Positions 8,433 to 18,164 of a DNA stretch of 62,913 nt are shown here, piece by piece. The notes under the pieces are model-generated. The model made no database searches, was not told the DNA's origin, and worked only from the letters and a program-made list of their open reading frames with translations. The DNA comes from Cryobacterium sp. (lineage in GTDB: Bacteria > Actinomycetota > Actinomycetes > Actinomycetales > Microbacteriaceae), in the NCBI GenBank assembly GCA_019638975.1, contig JAHBST010000003.1, positions 1 through 62,913 on the forward strand. The letters are read 5' to 3'. The position numbers were made by a program, and so were the translations under genes. Position 1 is the stretch's first letter. The number at the start of each line of letters is the position of its first letter.

Positions 8433-10073
8433 ATGGTTTCTTCCGAGTGGTGGCGGTCCGCGGTCATTTACCAGGTGTATCCGAGGTCGTTCGCCGACTC
8501 AGACGGGGACGGTCTGGGCGACTTGCCGGGGATCACGTCGAGACTCACCGCGTTGAGCGCTCTCGGCGTCGACGCCGTGTGGCTTTCGCCGTTCTATACG
8601 TCTCCGCAAAACGATGCCGGATACGATGTGGCCGACTATTGCGATGTGGATCCGCGATTCGGCGCGCTCTCCGATTTCGACGAGCTCGTGGCGGAGGCGC
8701 ATCGACTCGGACTCAGGGTGATCGTTGATCTCGTGCCGAACCACACCTCGAGTCAGCACGAGTGGTTCCAGGAAGCGCTTCGGGCTCCGGAAGGAAGCCC
8801 CGAGCGAGCGCGGTATTTGTTCCGCGACGGCAAAGGGCCGGGGGGAGCGCTGCCGCCGAACAACTGGGATTCGGTATTCGGCGGCCCCGCCTGGACTCGC
8901 GTGGACCGCCCGGACGGCACGCCGGGCCAGTGGTATTTGCACTTGTTCGACACTTCGCAACCCGATCTCGATTGGGAGAATCCCTGGGTGCGCGAACAGT
9001 TCCACGGCATCCTCCGGTTTTGGCTGGATCGCGGAGTAGACGGATTTCGAGTGGATGTCGCCCACGGGCTCATCAAGAAGGCCGGGCTTCCCGACTACTC
9101 GCCGCCGAAAGGCATCGCGAGCATGGGCGGCCACGTCGAAGATCCGCCGTATTGGGCGCAACCGGGGGTTCACGCGATCTACCGCGACTGGCGCTCGCTC
9201 CTGGACGAGTATCCCGGTGAGCGCGTGCTCGTCGCGGAAGCGTGGGTGAATCCGCTGTCGAAGCTCGCCCACTGGGTGCGGCCGGATGAAATGGATCAGG
9301 CGTTCAATTTCGACTACCTCGGTACCGCATGGGACGCATCCGCCATTCGCAAGGTCATCAAGGGTTCGTTGGCGGCATTCGGCAAGGTCGGGGCGCCCAG
9401 CACGTGGGTGCTGTCCAACCACGACGTCGTTCGCCATGCGACGAGGCTCGCGATCACGACAGCGAATCCTCAAGGCGACGGGATCGGCCCGAAATCACCC
9501 GACAAGCCGAATCGCGTGACGGGATTGCGCCGTGCACGCGCGGCGACACTGCTCATGCTCGCCTTGCCCGGCAGCGCCTACATCTATCAAGGCGAGGAAT
9601 TGGGCCTCCCGGAGGACATGGAGTTGCCCGACTCCGCCCGGCAGGATCCGACGTGGTTCCGCACGAACCACAAGCGCTACGGTCGCGACGGATGCCGAGT
9701 GCCGATCCCCTGGGAGGCGGGGTCGCCCGCGTACGGCTTCAGCCCGACGGGCAAGAGCTGGTTGCCGCAACCCGCGGACTGGGCAGGATATGCGCGTGAT
9801 GCTCAAGAGGGGGAGTCGGGCTCGACCCTCGAACTGTATCGATCCGCTTTGGCGCTGCGCGCGCAGAACTCGCTCGGGGTCGGTTCCGTCGAATGGCTGC
9901 GCGGATTCCCTCCCGAGGTCGTCGCGTTCCGCAACGGGAGCGTGACGGTGATCGCGAACTTCGGAACCGGCATCGTGCCGCTGCCCCGGGCGACGCGCGC
10001 CTTGACTTCCGAGCCCGTATCCGACGAGCTCCCGGGAGAGACCACGGTGTGGCTCACTATGGACCGCGAGTAA
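8433..10073 (+). CDS. GH13 alpha-glucosidase / oligo-1,6-glucosidase-type amylase
   Basis: Cytoplasmic glycoside hydrolase of 546 residues acting on alpha-glucosides such as maltose, isomaltose or trehalose-like sugars. Conserved GH13 regions appear in order: YQVYPRSFADSDGDGLGDL, DLVPNHTS (region I), DGFRVDVAHGL (nucleophile Asp), RVLVAEAW (acid/base Glu) and LSNHDVVRH (region IV). The C-terminal beta domain is short. No signal peptide is seen. No sugar transporter is adjacent, so the substrate is uncertain. The next gene begins 22 bp downstream with its own ribosome site. Confidence 0.93.
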   Translation: MVSSEWWRSAVIYQVYPRSFADSDGDGLGDLPGITSRLTALSALGVDAVWLSPFYTSPQNDAGYDVADYCDVDPRFGALSDFDELVAEAHRLGLRVIVDLVPNHTSSQHEWFQEALRAPEGSPERARYLFRDGKGPGGALPPNNWDSVFGGPAWTRVDRPDGTPGQWYLHLFDTSQPDLDWENPWVREQFHGILRFWLDRGVDGFRVDVAHGLIKKAGLPDYSPPKGIASMGGHVEDPPYWAQPGVHAIYRDWRSLLDEYPGERVLVAEAWVNPLSKLAHWVRPDEMDQAFNFDYLGTAWDASAIRKVIKGSLAAFGKVGAPSTWVLSNHDVVRHATRLAITTANPQGDGIGPKSPDKPNRVTGLRRARAATLLMLALPGSAYIYQGEELGLPEDMELPDSARQDPTWFRTNHKRYGRDGCRVPIPWEAGSPAYGFSPTGKSWLPQPADWAGYARDAQEGESGSTLELYRSALALRAQNSLGVGSVEWLRGFPPEVVAFRNGSVTVIANFGTGIVPLPRATRALTSEPVSDELPGETTVWLTMDRE

Positions 10074-10095
10074 CGACCGCAAGGAGACTGCTCAG

Positions 10096-11733
10096 ATGGA
10101 GACTGTCATCGTCGCTGTCGGCGCGTTGCTCGTGGTCGCCGGATCCGCTGCGCTGGCGCCGAAATTGCGCATCCCCGCGCCGCTCATCCTCGTAATCGTC
10201 GGAATCGTCGTCAGCATCCTCCCGTTCATGCCGGTCGTGTCGATCGATCCGGAGTGGATCCTCATCGGGATCCTGCCGCCTTTGCTCTATTCGGCATCCG
10301 TATCGATGCCGGTGATGAATTTCCGTCGCGAGTTCACGGCAATCAGCGCACTGTCGATCACACTCGTCGTGGTGTCGGCCGTCGTGCTCGGGGTGTTTTT
10401 CGCCTGGCTCGTGCCGGACCTCGGAATCTGGTGGGGGATCGCCCTCGGTGCGATCGTGAGTCCGACGGATGCCGTCGCCGTGTCGATCGTCAAGCGTGTC
10501 GGAGTGTCGAGCCGAGTGGTGTCCGTCTTGAACGGCGAGAGCCTCCTGAATGATGCGACTGCGCTCGTGCTGTTGCGCACCGCGATCGTCGCGACCGCCG
10601 CATCGATTTCGCTGTGGAATGTGGTGGGGACGTTCGCGTACTCCGTGGCGGTCGCGGCGGCGCTCGGCGGCGCAGTCGGATTTGCGAACCTGTGGGTGCG
10701 CTCGAGAGTGACCGATTCGACGGTGAATACCGTCATTTCGTTCACGGTACCGTTCCTCGCCTCCGTGCCTGCGGAGTTGCTCGGGGCGTCCGGGCTCGTC
10801 GCGGCGGTTGTCGCCGGCCTCATCACCGGGCATGGCGCGGCACGCCGGCTCTCTCCGCAGCATCGTCTCTCCGACAGCCAGAACTGGCACACCGTGGAGC
10901 TCGTCCTCGAAGGAGCCATCTTCCTGATCATGGGCCTCGAGCTCGCCGGGATCGTCGCGGACGTCGAGCGTGAAAGCGTCGGCATCGGCATCGCCCTCGC
11001 GATTGCGGCGGGTGCGCTCGTGCTCACTCTTTTCGTGCGCGTCGCATTCATCGCGCCGATGCTTGTCGCGCTTCGGAATCGTGCTCGGCGGGGCGTCCGC
11101 AGCAAGCCGCGATTGAAAGTGATGGAGGAGTGGCTGGAGTCCCCGCAGCCGCGTGCCGGTCGCGATGGAACAGTGCGCCCGGTACCGGCATCCGGGCGCA
11201 TCGAACGAGCGAAAAAGTTCACGCGTCGCGCTCTCTTCGACCTCGACTATTTCACGGCGGCGCCGCTCGGCTGGCGCGAGGGCGGCATCCTTGTCTGGGC
11301 CGGGATGCGCGGAGCAATCACGCTCGCCGCGGCGCAGACCCTGCCCGGAGACGCCCCGCATCGTTCCTTGCTCGTACACATCGCCTTCACCGTGGCGGCC
11401 GGCTCTCTCGTGCTGCAGGGCGGCAGTCTCGCCGCGCTCGTCCGCTGGCTCAAACCGGCGAGAACCGACGAAGCAGTGCTCACGGAGGAACGCGCGAACC
11501 TGCTCGCGATGATGCGCTCGGCGGCGGCACGCGCGAACGAGCATGATCCGACGCCACTCGAAAGCCGGCACTCGTCGAAAGAGGCAGCGCTGAGGGGGAT
11601 CGAGGCGCAGCGAAAGGCGTTGCTGGATGCGCGGGATGTCGGCGCCTTCAGCGCCGAAAGTATCGCCCAGGCGCTCGTGAACCTCGATGCCGACCAGATC
11701 AGCATCGAGTTGAAGGGCGGACCGGAAACCTAG
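10096..11733 (+). CDS. CPA1-family Na+/H+ antiporter (NhaP-like)
   Basis: Monovalent cation/proton antiporter, 545 residues, with about twelve membrane helices in the N-terminal 330 residues and a soluble tail. The motifs GAIVSPTDAVAVSIVKR and LLNDATALVLLR contain the Asp pairs expected of CPA1 exchangers, and GMRGAITLAAAQTLP is conserved late in the sequence. A basic, proline-rich cytoplasmic insertion (about 335-385) separates two hydrophobic parts. AAGGAG at 10081-10086 precedes the ATG. Its last codon overlaps the stop of the convergent asparaginase gene by four bases. Confidence 0.9.
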   Translation: METVIVAVGALLVVAGSAALAPKLRIPAPLILVIVGIVVSILPFMPVVSIDPEWILIGILPPLLYSASVSMPVMNFRREFTAISALSITLVVVSAVVLGVFFAWLVPDLGIWWGIALGAIVSPTDAVAVSIVKRVGVSSRVVSVLNGESLLNDATALVLLRTAIVATAASISLWNVVGTFAYSVAVAAALGGAVGFANLWVRSRVTDSTVNTVISFTVPFLASVPAELLGASGLVAAVVAGLITGHGAARRLSPQHRLSDSQNWHTVELVLEGAIFLIMGLELAGIVADVERESVGIGIALAIAAGALVLTLFVRVAFIAPMLVALRNRARRGVRSKPRLKVMEEWLESPQPRAGRDGTVRPVPASGRIERAKKFTRRALFDLDYFTAAPLGWREGGILVWAGMRGAITLAAAQTLPGDAPHRSLLVHIAFTVAAGSLVLQGGSLAALVRWLKPARTDEAVLTEERANLLAMMRSAAARANEHDPTPLESRHSSKEAALRGIEAQRKALLDARDVGAFSAESIAQALVNLDADQISIELKGGPET

Positions 11734-12755
11734 AACGCGACCCGGATGCGACCAACCGGCACGCCGCCGCCGAGCACCGATTCGGTGACGAGCGCGGAGA
11801 CCCTGTCGGCTTCGGCCCGCGGAATCGCGTCGGCACGCGCGAGCAGTTCGAGCGCGACGAGGCTCGTGACACGGTGGCTTCCATCGAGAGACTTCATGGC
11901 CACGGCGGTTCCGTCGGCCGCACTCATGGCGATGACTCCCTCTGCGCCGCCCTTGCACATGAGGCCCGACTCTTCAATGACGACCGTGTTCGGGCGGCCG
12001 GGGCCCTCGATCGCCCACGCGTGGGCGCGGATCGCATCCACGAGCCGTGCGGCATCCGGATCGGGGCCCGACGCGGTGACTCCGCGCGCGAGGCGGGAAA
12101 ACGCGGTCGCGAGGCCGCGCAGGCTCACGGCGAAAAGCGGCGCGCCGCATCCGTCGATCCCGAGGTGCCCGACAGGCTCCCCGGTGAACTCGCGAATCGT
12201 TTCGCGAATGCGCACTTGCAGCGGATGCTCCGGGTCGAGGTAATTGTCGCTCGGCCAGCCGTTCTCGACACACGCGAGAAGGAATGCGGCGTGCTTTCCG
12301 GAACAATTCATGGTGATGCGCCGCCGTGCGCCTTGCGTGCGCGCGAGAGCCGCGGCATCCGCATCGCCCGGCCAATCGAGAGGACACTGGAGCGCGTCCT
12401 CCGTGAGGCCCGCGCGTTCGAGGATTTCGGCGACCACGTTCACGTGCTCGGGGGTTCCCGAATGGCTTGCCGTCGCGAGCACGAGGTGTGCGCCCTCGAG
12501 CGCGACTCCGGAACGCAAGACCGCGATCGCCTGGAAGGGCTTGAGCGACGATCTCGGGTATACGAGAGCATCGATGTCGCCGAGCGATTCGAGAACGTCA
12601 CCGTTCGCATTGATGCTTACCGCCGCGCCGAGGTGACGCGACTCGTCGAGCCCGCTTCGCTCGATCGTCGCGAGTTCCACGACACCGTCCGCGCGGAGCG
12701 CATGGCGCTTAGACAGCGCTTGCGCAGGGAGAGAGGCTTTCGCCGCGTCGCTCAC
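11730..12755 (-). CDS. asparaginase, type II thermolabile-asparaginase family
   Basis: Protein of 341 residues matching the asparaginase II (rhizobial/thermolabile) family, which hydrolyses L-asparagine to aspartate and ammonia. Visible family motifs are YPRSSLKPFQAIA, ATASHSGTPEHV, NCSGKHAAFLLACV and GIDGCGAPLFAVSL. The GTG start at 12755 overlaps the upstream aminotransferase stop (GTGA), so the two are one translationally coupled minus-strand unit. This fits a nitrogen-scavenging role with the neighbouring transaminase. Confidence 0.9.
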   Translation of the reverse strand: MSDAAKASLPAQALSKRHALRADGVVELATIERSGLDESRHLGAAVSINANGDVLESLGDIDALVYPRSSLKPFQAIAVLRSGVALEGAHLVLATASHSGTPEHVNVVAEILERAGLTEDALQCPLDWPGDADAAALARTQGARRRITMNCSGKHAAFLLACVENGWPSDNYLDPEHPLQVRIRETIREFTGEPVGHLGIDGCGAPLFAVSLRGLATAFSRLARGVTASGPDPDAARLVDAIRAHAWAIEGPGRPNTVVIEESGLMCKGGAEGVIAMSAADGTAVAMKSLDGSHRVTSLVALELLARADAIPRAEADRVSALVTESVLGGGVPVGRIRVAF

Positions 12756-14131
12756 AGAGTCGCGAGCGCGTCCTCGATCACGCTCAAGGCATCCATCAAT
12801 TGAGCGTCGCTGATCGCGAGACTCGGCAGGAACCGGATGACATTTCCGTACGTGCCTGCCGTGAGCAGAATCACGCCGTGCTCGAACGCGTAACGCGAAA
12901 TCGCGGTGACGGCGGCGGAGTTGGGCTCCTTGGTGGTCGCGCCGGTTCCCGCTTGCACGAACTCGATCGCGATCATCGCTCCGATTCCTCGGACGTCGCC
13001 GATGATGTCGAACTTCTTCTGAAGCCGCAGCAATTCCGGTTTGAGCGTTCCCTCGATGCGGTTCGCTTCCGCAAGCAATCCTTTCGACTCGATCGACTCG
13101 AAAACGGCGATAGCTGCCGCCGCGGCGACCGGGTTTCCGCCGAAAGTCCCACCGAGTCCGCCGGGGTGCGACGCATCCATGATCTCGGCGCGACCCGTGA
13201 CGGCCGCGAGCGGCAGGCCGCCCGCGATGCCCTTCGCAGACAGCACGAGGTCCGGTACGAGTCCGAAGTGCTCGCTCGAGAAGTACTTTCCCGTGCGTGC
13301 CATGCCGGCCTGAATCTCATCGGCGATGAACACGATTCCGTTGTCCGTGCACCACTTCTGCAGCGCGGGTAAATAACCGTCAGCGGGCACCATGAATCCG
13401 CCCTCGCCCTGGATCGGCTCGACGACAAGGCATGCCAGGTCGGATGCGCCCGCAGTCTTGTCGAGGAAGGCGATCGTGCGGGCTGCGGCATCCGCGCCGG
13501 AGAGCCCGTCGTGGTACGGGTACGAATTGGGAGCGTGGTGGATGTCGCCGGCGAACGGTCCGAATCCGAGTCCATACGGCATCGACTTGTAGTTCATTGC
13601 CATCGTGAGGTTGGTGCGGCCGTGGAAAGCGTGGTCGAGCACCGCAACCGCTTTGCGACCGGTGAATTTGCGGGCGATCTTGACGCCGTTCTCCACGGCC
13701 TCGGCGCCGGAATTCACAAGAAGCGACTTTTTCGCGAAATCCCCTGGAGTGTGCTCGGCGAGAAGTTCGGCGACTCGGACGTAGCCCTCGTAGGGCGTGA
13801 TCGTGAACAGACCGTGCGTCAACTCGCCCAGCTGGGCTCGTGCTGCGGCAACGACGAGGTCATCCGTGTGACCGATCGTCGTCACGCCGATACCCGAACC
13901 GAGGTCGATGAACTGGTTTCCGTCCACGTCGACGAGGATCGCGCCGTGCGCCCGGTCGACGTAAATGGGGAACCCGGATGCCGCGCCACTCGCGACCGCG
14001 GCATTGCGGCGTTCGTGGAGCGCGAGAGACTTGGGACCTGGAATCGAGGTCGTCACGCGGCGCTCCGTCGGGAAGGCCGAAGGGTCCGAGTCGGTGGCGG
14101 GAGCCACAGTGGGAGCAAGCGTGTCAGTCAT
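12752..14131 (-). CDS. gabT: 4-aminobutyrate aminotransferase (class III)
   Basis: PLP enzyme of 459 residues that transfers the amino group of 4-aminobutyrate to 2-oxoglutarate, giving succinate semialdehyde. Conserved elements include GSGIGVTTIGHTDDLVVAA, FHGRTNLTMAMNYK, VEPIQGEGGF, FIADEIQAGMARTGK and the PLP lysine region LVLSAKGIAGGLPLAA. A GABA-type assignment is favoured over ornithine or lysine aminotransferases by the N-terminal third. No succinate-semialdehyde dehydrogenase is adjacent. The ATG at 14131 sits nine bases after a TAGAAT hexamer in a compact divergent promoter shared with the OsmC gene. Confidence 0.88.
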   Translation of the reverse strand: MTDTLAPTVAPATDSDPSAFPTERRVTTSIPGPKSLALHERRNAAVASGAASGFPIYVDRAHGAILVDVDGNQFIDLGSGIGVTTIGHTDDLVVAAARAQLGELTHGLFTITPYEGYVRVAELLAEHTPGDFAKKSLLVNSGAEAVENGVKIARKFTGRKAVAVLDHAFHGRTNLTMAMNYKSMPYGLGFGPFAGDIHHAPNSYPYHDGLSGADAAARTIAFLDKTAGASDLACLVVEPIQGEGGFMVPADGYLPALQKWCTDNGIVFIADEIQAGMARTGKYFSSEHFGLVPDLVLSAKGIAGGLPLAAVTGRAEIMDASHPGGLGGTFGGNPVAAAAAIAVFESIESKGLLAEANRIEGTLKPELLRLQKKFDIIGDVRGIGAMIAIEFVQAGTGATTKEPNSAAVTAISRYAFEHGVILLTAGTYGNVIRFLPSLAISDAQLMDALSVIEDALATL

Positions 14132-14140
14132 AGTGATTCC

Positions 14141-14146
14141 ATTCTA
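14141..14146 (-). promoter_or_regulatory. -10 element for gabT (minus strand)
   Basis: On the minus strand this reads TAGAAT, nine bases before the gabT ATG, giving a very short or absent leader. It flanks the inverted repeat at 14144-14159 shared with the opposite promoter. Confidence 0.45.
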
Positions 14147-14159
14147 TCGGCGGTGATAG
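14144..14159. promoter_or_regulatory. inverted repeat CTATC-N6-GATAG between divergent promoters
   Basis: CTATCGGCGGTGATAG is a perfect 5-6-5 inverted repeat placed between, and overlapping, the gabT and OsmC -10 boxes. It could be an operator for a dimeric regulator, or a by-product of the two facing TATAAT-like elements. No matching regulator is encoded nearby. Confidence 0.35.
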
Positions 14160-14162
14160 CGT
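14157..14162 (+). promoter_or_regulatory. extended -10 element for the OsmC gene
   Basis: TAGCGT preceded by TGA (TGN extension) lies seven bases before ATG 14170. This supports leaderless transcription from that ATG rather than from the in-frame GTG at 14161, which lies within the -10 box. Confidence 0.5.
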
Positions 14163-14169
14163 GCTGAGC

Positions 14170-14640
14170 ATGGGAACCGAACATCACTATTCTGCGAGCG
14201 TCGAGTGGCTCGGCAACCGGGGGAGCGGGACGAGCGGATATCGGGAATACGGTCGAGAGGTCCTCGTGACGATCGACGGCAAGCATCCGATCGAAGGCTC
14301 GGCAGATCGCACCTTTCACGGCAATGCCGACCGGTGGAATCCCGAGGACCTCCTGGTGGCGTCCCTCAGCCAGTGCCATTTGCTCAGCTATCTTCACGTC
14401 GCGGTCCTGCGAGGATTCGTCGTGAACTCTTACGTGGATGATGCGGTCGGCGTCATGGAACAGACCGCGGATGGCGGCGGCCACTTCACCTCGGTGACCT
14501 TGCGCCCGACGATCTCTGTCGCTTCGAGCGACATGATTGACGCGGCGACGGCTGCTCATCGCGAAGCGCGAGAAAAGTGTTTCATCGCCAATTCCGTGAA
14601 CTTTCCCGTGCACCACGAGCCGAAAGTCGTCGTAGGCTGA
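14170..14640 (+). CDS. OsmC/Ohr-family peroxiredoxin-like protein
   Basis: A 156-residue OsmC-like protein; the family reduces organic hydroperoxides with a pair of cysteines. The first redox cysteine is in LLVASLSQCHLLSYL, where the motif is normal. The second conserved cysteine appears in AHREAREKCFIANSVNFPV. N-terminal HHYSASVEWLGNRGSGTSGY is typical of the subfamily sometimes annotated as OsmC-like with peroxide stress roles. It is transcribed divergently from gabT and is probably monocistronic. Confidence 0.87.
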   Translation: MGTEHHYSASVEWLGNRGSGTSGYREYGREVLVTIDGKHPIEGSADRTFHGNADRWNPEDLLVASLSQCHLLSYLHVAVLRGFVVNSYVDDAVGVMEQTADGGGHFTSVTLRPTISVASSDMIDAATAAHREAREKCFIANSVNFPVHHEPKVVVG

Positions 14641-14724
14641 GAGGCTGTCGGGTGTCTGTCAGGCTTTCCCTAGATTGTGACGACAGGATAGCCACGCATC
14701 CATAGCCACAACGAAAGCAGCCTT

Positions 14725-15726
14725 GTGCCCAAAATCATCTCCGTGTTCGCGCTCGCGAGCCTCGTTGTCCTCCCGCTCGTCGCGTGCAGTTCTCCCGCAG
14801 AACCGGAGTGCACCGCAGTCCCCTCCGGTCCGCACTCTTCCGACGTGAAAGTGACGGGCGCGCTCGGCACGCAACCCAAGGTCATCCTTCCGAGTCCCTT
14901 CGATGCGAAGACGACAGAGCGCACGGTGGCGATCGAGGGCAGTGGAGAACGCGTCACGCCGGGTGAAGTCGCGACCGTGCATTATGCGGCGTTCAACGCG
15001 GCGACGGGCGCAACGCTCGAATTGTCGCCGGGGTCGACATGGTCGGAGACGAAGTTCATCGTCGACAAGGACAAGTCTTTTCCCGGTATTTACAAGTCGT
15101 TGAATTGTTCCCGCGTGGGGGATCGAATCGTCTCCGCCGTTCCGCCGGCCGAGTTGTTCGGCGGAATGGGCGTCGACATGTCGACCAAGGGGATCGGGCC
15201 GAGCGACACGGTCGTGTTCGTATTCGACATCGCGTCCGTGGCGCCGGAGCCGTCAGCGTCCCCGACGCCGAGCAGCTCGCCGTCTCCCGCGCCGAGCACG
15301 ACGCCTGAACCGCTCCCCTCGACTCAATCCTGGAAGACCGGGGTTCCGAGCGTCGATTTGTCGGGCGACGAGCCGGTCGTGACTCTGCCGAACGGCGATA
15401 TGCCGACGAAGCTGCTCGTGAAAGTCCTCGCGAAGGGAACCGGGGCAACCGTGACGGCCAAGTCGACGGTCGTGGCGGATTATCAGGGCACATCGTGGAA
15501 CACCCGGAAGGTATTCGGCCAAAGCTACGGGACCGGCACGCCGGCCACGTTCACGATGGACGGGCTCATTCAGGGGTTCGCCGCGGCCATGGTCGGGCAC
15601 AAGGCCGGCACGACGGTTCTCGTCACGATTCCGCCGAAGTACGCATACGGCGAGGGCGCCATCAACGATCAGAACCTGGTCGGGCAAACTCTCTTGTTCG
15701 TGATCCACATCATCAGCGTGAGCTGA
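14725..15726 (+). CDS. FKBP-type peptidyl-prolyl cis-trans isomerase, lipoprotein with two FKBP domains
   Basis: Secreted lipoprotein of 333 residues. The signal peptide ends in VVLPLVAC, lipidating Cys21. The first FKBP-like region (about 60-175, [17 protein letters not shown]) is divergent. A proline/serine linker (about 178-200) leads to a second, more canonical FKBP domain (about 225-333) with [40 protein letters not shown] and IPPKYAYG. It probably assists folding outside the membrane. The GTG start at 14725 has only a weak ribosome site. It precedes dxr by one base, so the two may be cotranscribed. Confidence 0.88.
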   Translation: MPKIISVFALASLVVLPLVACSSPAEPECTAVPSGPHSSDVKVTGALGTQPKVILPSPFDAKTTERTVAIEGSGERVTPGEVATVHYAAFNAATGATLELSPGSTWSETKFIVDKDKSFPGIYKSLNCSRVGDRIVSAVPPAELFGGMGVDMSTKGIGPSDTVVFVFDIASVAPEPSASPTPSSSPSPAPSTTPEPLPSTQSWKTGVPSVDLSGDEPVVTLPNGDMPTKLLVKVLAKGTGATVTAKSTVVADYQGTSWNTRKVFGQSYGTGTPATFTMDGLIQGFAAAMVGHKAGTTVLVTIPPKYAYGEGAINDQNLVGQTLLFVIHIISVS

Positions 15727-15727
15727 C

Positions 15728-16810
15728 ATGCGCAGGGTTATCGTCCTCGGCTCGACGGGGTCGATCGGTGTGCAAGCGCTCGAGGTCATCGGCGCGAACC
15801 CGGAACGCTTCACGCTCGTCGGACTCGCCGCGGGCTCGAATGCTGCTCTGCTGGATGCCCAGGCTCGCGAGTTAGGCGTTGAACACCGCGCGATCGGCGT
15901 CGTCGAGGCCGAGCAACTCGTTCGAACCGTCGACGCGGATGTCGTGCTGAACGGCATCACCGGCTCGGTCGGGCTGGGGCCCACGATCGCGGCGCTGGAA
16001 TCCGGTCGTACTCTCGCTCTCGCGAACAAGGAGAGTCTCATCGTCGGCGGAGAGCTCGTGATGTCGCGAGCGAAGCCGGGCCAAATCGTTCCCGTCGATT
16101 CCGAACACTCGGCGATCGCGCAAGCGCTTCTCGCGGGTGACGACCGCGACGTGCGGAGGATCCTGCTCACGGCATCCGGTGGACCGTTCCGTGGCCGACG
16201 ACGGAACGAAATGGCCAACGCAACCCCCGAGGAAGCCCTCGCTCATCCCAATTGGGTCATGGGGCTCGTCGTGACGACCAATTCGGCGACGATGGTCAAT
16301 AAGGGGCTCGAGGTCATCGAAGCCCACCTCTTGTTCGACGTCCCCTTCGATCGCATCGAGGTCGTGGTGCATCCGCAGTCGATCGTGCACTCCATGGTCG
16401 AATTCGTGGACGGTTCCACGATTTCTCAAGCGTCGCCTCCCAATATGCGCTTGCCGATCTCTCTCGCGCTCGATTGGCCGCATCGCGTTCCCGAGGTCGG
16501 AGTGCCGCTGGATTGGTCGACCGCGAGCACGTGGAAATTCGAACCGCTCGACGAGACGGCGTTCCCCGCGGTCGCGCTCGCGAGACGCGTCGGCGCGGCG
16601 GGCGGATGCTTCCCCGCGGTTTTCAACGCCGCGAATGAGGAAGCCGTCGCGGCATTCCACGAGGGCAGAATCGGGTTCCTCGACATCGTCGACACGATCG
16701 ATCGCGTCGTCGACGAGTTCGCACCCGAAAGCGGCGAGGTGAGCATCCGAATGCTGTCCGAAGCCGAGGATTGGGCTCGCGCGGCCGCCAACAAGCTCAT
16801 CTCCAGCTAA
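15728..16810 (+). CDS. dxr: 1-deoxy-D-xylulose 5-phosphate reductoisomerase
   Basis: Second step of the MEP isoprenoid pathway: NADPH-dependent conversion of DXP to MEP. The 360-residue protein opens with the Rossmann motif [20 protein letters not shown] and carries [22 protein letters not shown] (metal/substrate-binding acidic residues) and ASGGPFRGR. Its length is normal. It lies directly between the FKBP lipoprotein and rseP; dxr-rseP-ispG is a common actinobacterial order, and ispG follows here after a three-gene insertion. Confidence 0.97.
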   Translation: MRRVIVLGSTGSIGVQALEVIGANPERFTLVGLAAGSNAALLDAQARELGVEHRAIGVVEAEQLVRTVDADVVLNGITGSVGLGPTIAALESGRTLALANKESLIVGGELVMSRAKPGQIVPVDSEHSAIAQALLAGDDRDVRRILLTASGGPFRGRRRNEMANATPEEALAHPNWVMGLVVTTNSATMVNKGLEVIEAHLLFDVPFDRIEVVVHPQSIVHSMVEFVDGSTISQASPPNMRLPISLALDWPHRVPEVGVPLDWSTASTWKFEPLDETAFPAVALARRVGAAGGCFPAVFNAANEEAVAAFHEGRIGFLDIVDTIDRVVDEFAPESGEVSIRMLSEAEDWARAAANKLISS

Positions 16811-16817
16811 CGGCGGG

Positions 16818-16823
16818 TACTCT
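16818..16823 (+). promoter_or_regulatory. leaderless -10 element for rseP
   Basis: TACTCT is followed by six bases and the ATG at 16830. The same hexamer and spacing occur at 57749 before another gene. It lies just after the dxr stop, so rseP can be transcribed independently. Confidence 0.5.
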
Positions 16824-16829
16824 CACACC

Positions 16830-18158
16830 ATGGAAACCGTGCTGCTCTACATTCTCGGCATCGTCATCGTCGCGATCGGGCTTGCGGTCTCCATCGCCTT
16901 GCACGAGCTCGGCCATCTCGTACCCGCGAAGTTGTTCGGGGTGCGCGTCGGGCAGTACATGATCGGATTCGGCCCCACGCTGTGGTCGCGCAAGCGCGGC
17001 GAGACGGAGTACGGCTTCAAAGCCATTCCTTTGGGCGGCTACATCTCGATGGCGGGAATGTATCCGCCCGCCAAGGAAGGCGGCCGAGGCCGCACGGCGA
17101 GCACCGGTTTCTTCCAGACCATGGTGCAGGATGCGCGCACCACGAGCGCCGACACTGTTCGCGACGGCGAGGAGCATCGCACTTTCTACGGCCTCGCCGT
17201 CTGGAAGCGGATCATCATCATGTGCGGCGGGCCGTTCATGAATCTCGTCATCGCGGTCATCCTGTTCGCCGTCGTGCTGAGTGGCTTCGGGGTTCAGCAA
17301 GTGAGCACGACGATCGGGAGCGTGAGCGAGTGTTTGCTGCCCGCGACGAGCACGCAAAAGTCCTGTACAGCGAGCGATCCCAAGGCTCCGGGCGCGGCCG
17401 CCGGAATTCGGCCGGGTGACCGCCTCGTCAGTATCGACGGCACCCCTGTCACGAGCTGGGCCGAGGCATCATCCGTGATCCAGAAGTCCCCGTCGAAAGA
17501 ATTGACGATCGTCGTGAACCGCGACGGCACTCCCGAGACGGTCACCGCGACGCCCGCACTGACGCAACGCTACGTCTACGACGCCGACGGCAAGATCGAG
17601 AAAGATGCGCAAGGCGACCCCGTGACGCAGGAAGTCGGGATGCTCGGGATCACGGCGGCGTACGAATACGTTCCGCAACCGCTTACGGCGGTGCTGCCTG
17701 CCGTCGGCGCCAACATCACAGCTGTCGCGAACATCATCCTGCACTTGCCGCAACGCATGGTCGACGTGTGGAACGCCGCGTTCAGTTCTCAAGCACGCGA
17801 CCCCAATGGCCCGATCAGCGTCGTGGGTGTCGGTCGCATCGCCGGCGAGGTCACGAGCATCAACACGATTCCGTTCGCGGACAGGGCCGCGTATTTGATC
17901 GGGCTCGTGGGCTCGGTGAATATCGCGCTCCTCGTGTTCAACCTCATCCCGCTCATGCCTCTCGACGGCGGGCACATTGCGGGCGCGCTGTGGGAGGGCA
18001 TCAGACGATTCTTCGCGAAACTGTTCAAGAGGCGGGATCCCGGGCCCGTCGACATTGCGAAGCTCGTGCCGCTCACGTTCGCGGTCGTCATCCTTCTCGG
18101 AGCGATGAGCCTCTTGCTGATTTACGCGGACATCGTGAAGCCGATCACCGTGCTTTAA
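16830..18158 (+). CDS. rseP: site-2-type zinc metalloprotease, RseP/RIP family (M50)
   Basis: Intramembrane protease that releases anti-sigma or other membrane-bound proteins by regulated proteolysis. The 442-residue protein has the zinc motif HELGH in the first membrane helix (SIALHELGHLVPAKLFGV), a central periplasmic PDZ domain (about 190-270; GIRPGDRLVSIDGTPV) and the second metal-binding motif NLIPLMPLDGGHIAG near the C-terminus. This is the full domain set. It converges with the thiolase gene only six bases from its stop. Confidence 0.94.
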   Translation: METVLLYILGIVIVAIGLAVSIALHELGHLVPAKLFGVRVGQYMIGFGPTLWSRKRGETEYGFKAIPLGGYISMAGMYPPAKEGGRGRTASTGFFQTMVQDARTTSADTVRDGEEHRTFYGLAVWKRIIIMCGGPFMNLVIAVILFAVVLSGFGVQQVSTTIGSVSECLLPATSTQKSCTASDPKAPGAAAGIRPGDRLVSIDGTPVTSWAEASSVIQKSPSKELTIVVNRDGTPETVTATPALTQRYVYDADGKIEKDAQGDPVTQEVGMLGITAAYEYVPQPLTAVLPAVGANITAVANIILHLPQRMVDVWNAAFSSQARDPNGPISVVGVGRIAGEVTSINTIPFADRAAYLIGLVGSVNIALLVFNLIPLMPLDGGHIAGALWEGIRRFFAKLFKRRDPGPVDIAKLVPLTFAVVILLGAMSLLLIYADIVKPITVL

Positions 18159-18164
18159 GGCACG

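Noticed and set aside
10057..11958. A 633-codon open frame on the minus strand opposite the Na+/H+ antiporter
   Set aside because: It is arginine- and histidine-rich with no domain pattern and is antisense to a well-conserved membrane protein; such long frames are expected in high-GC DNA.
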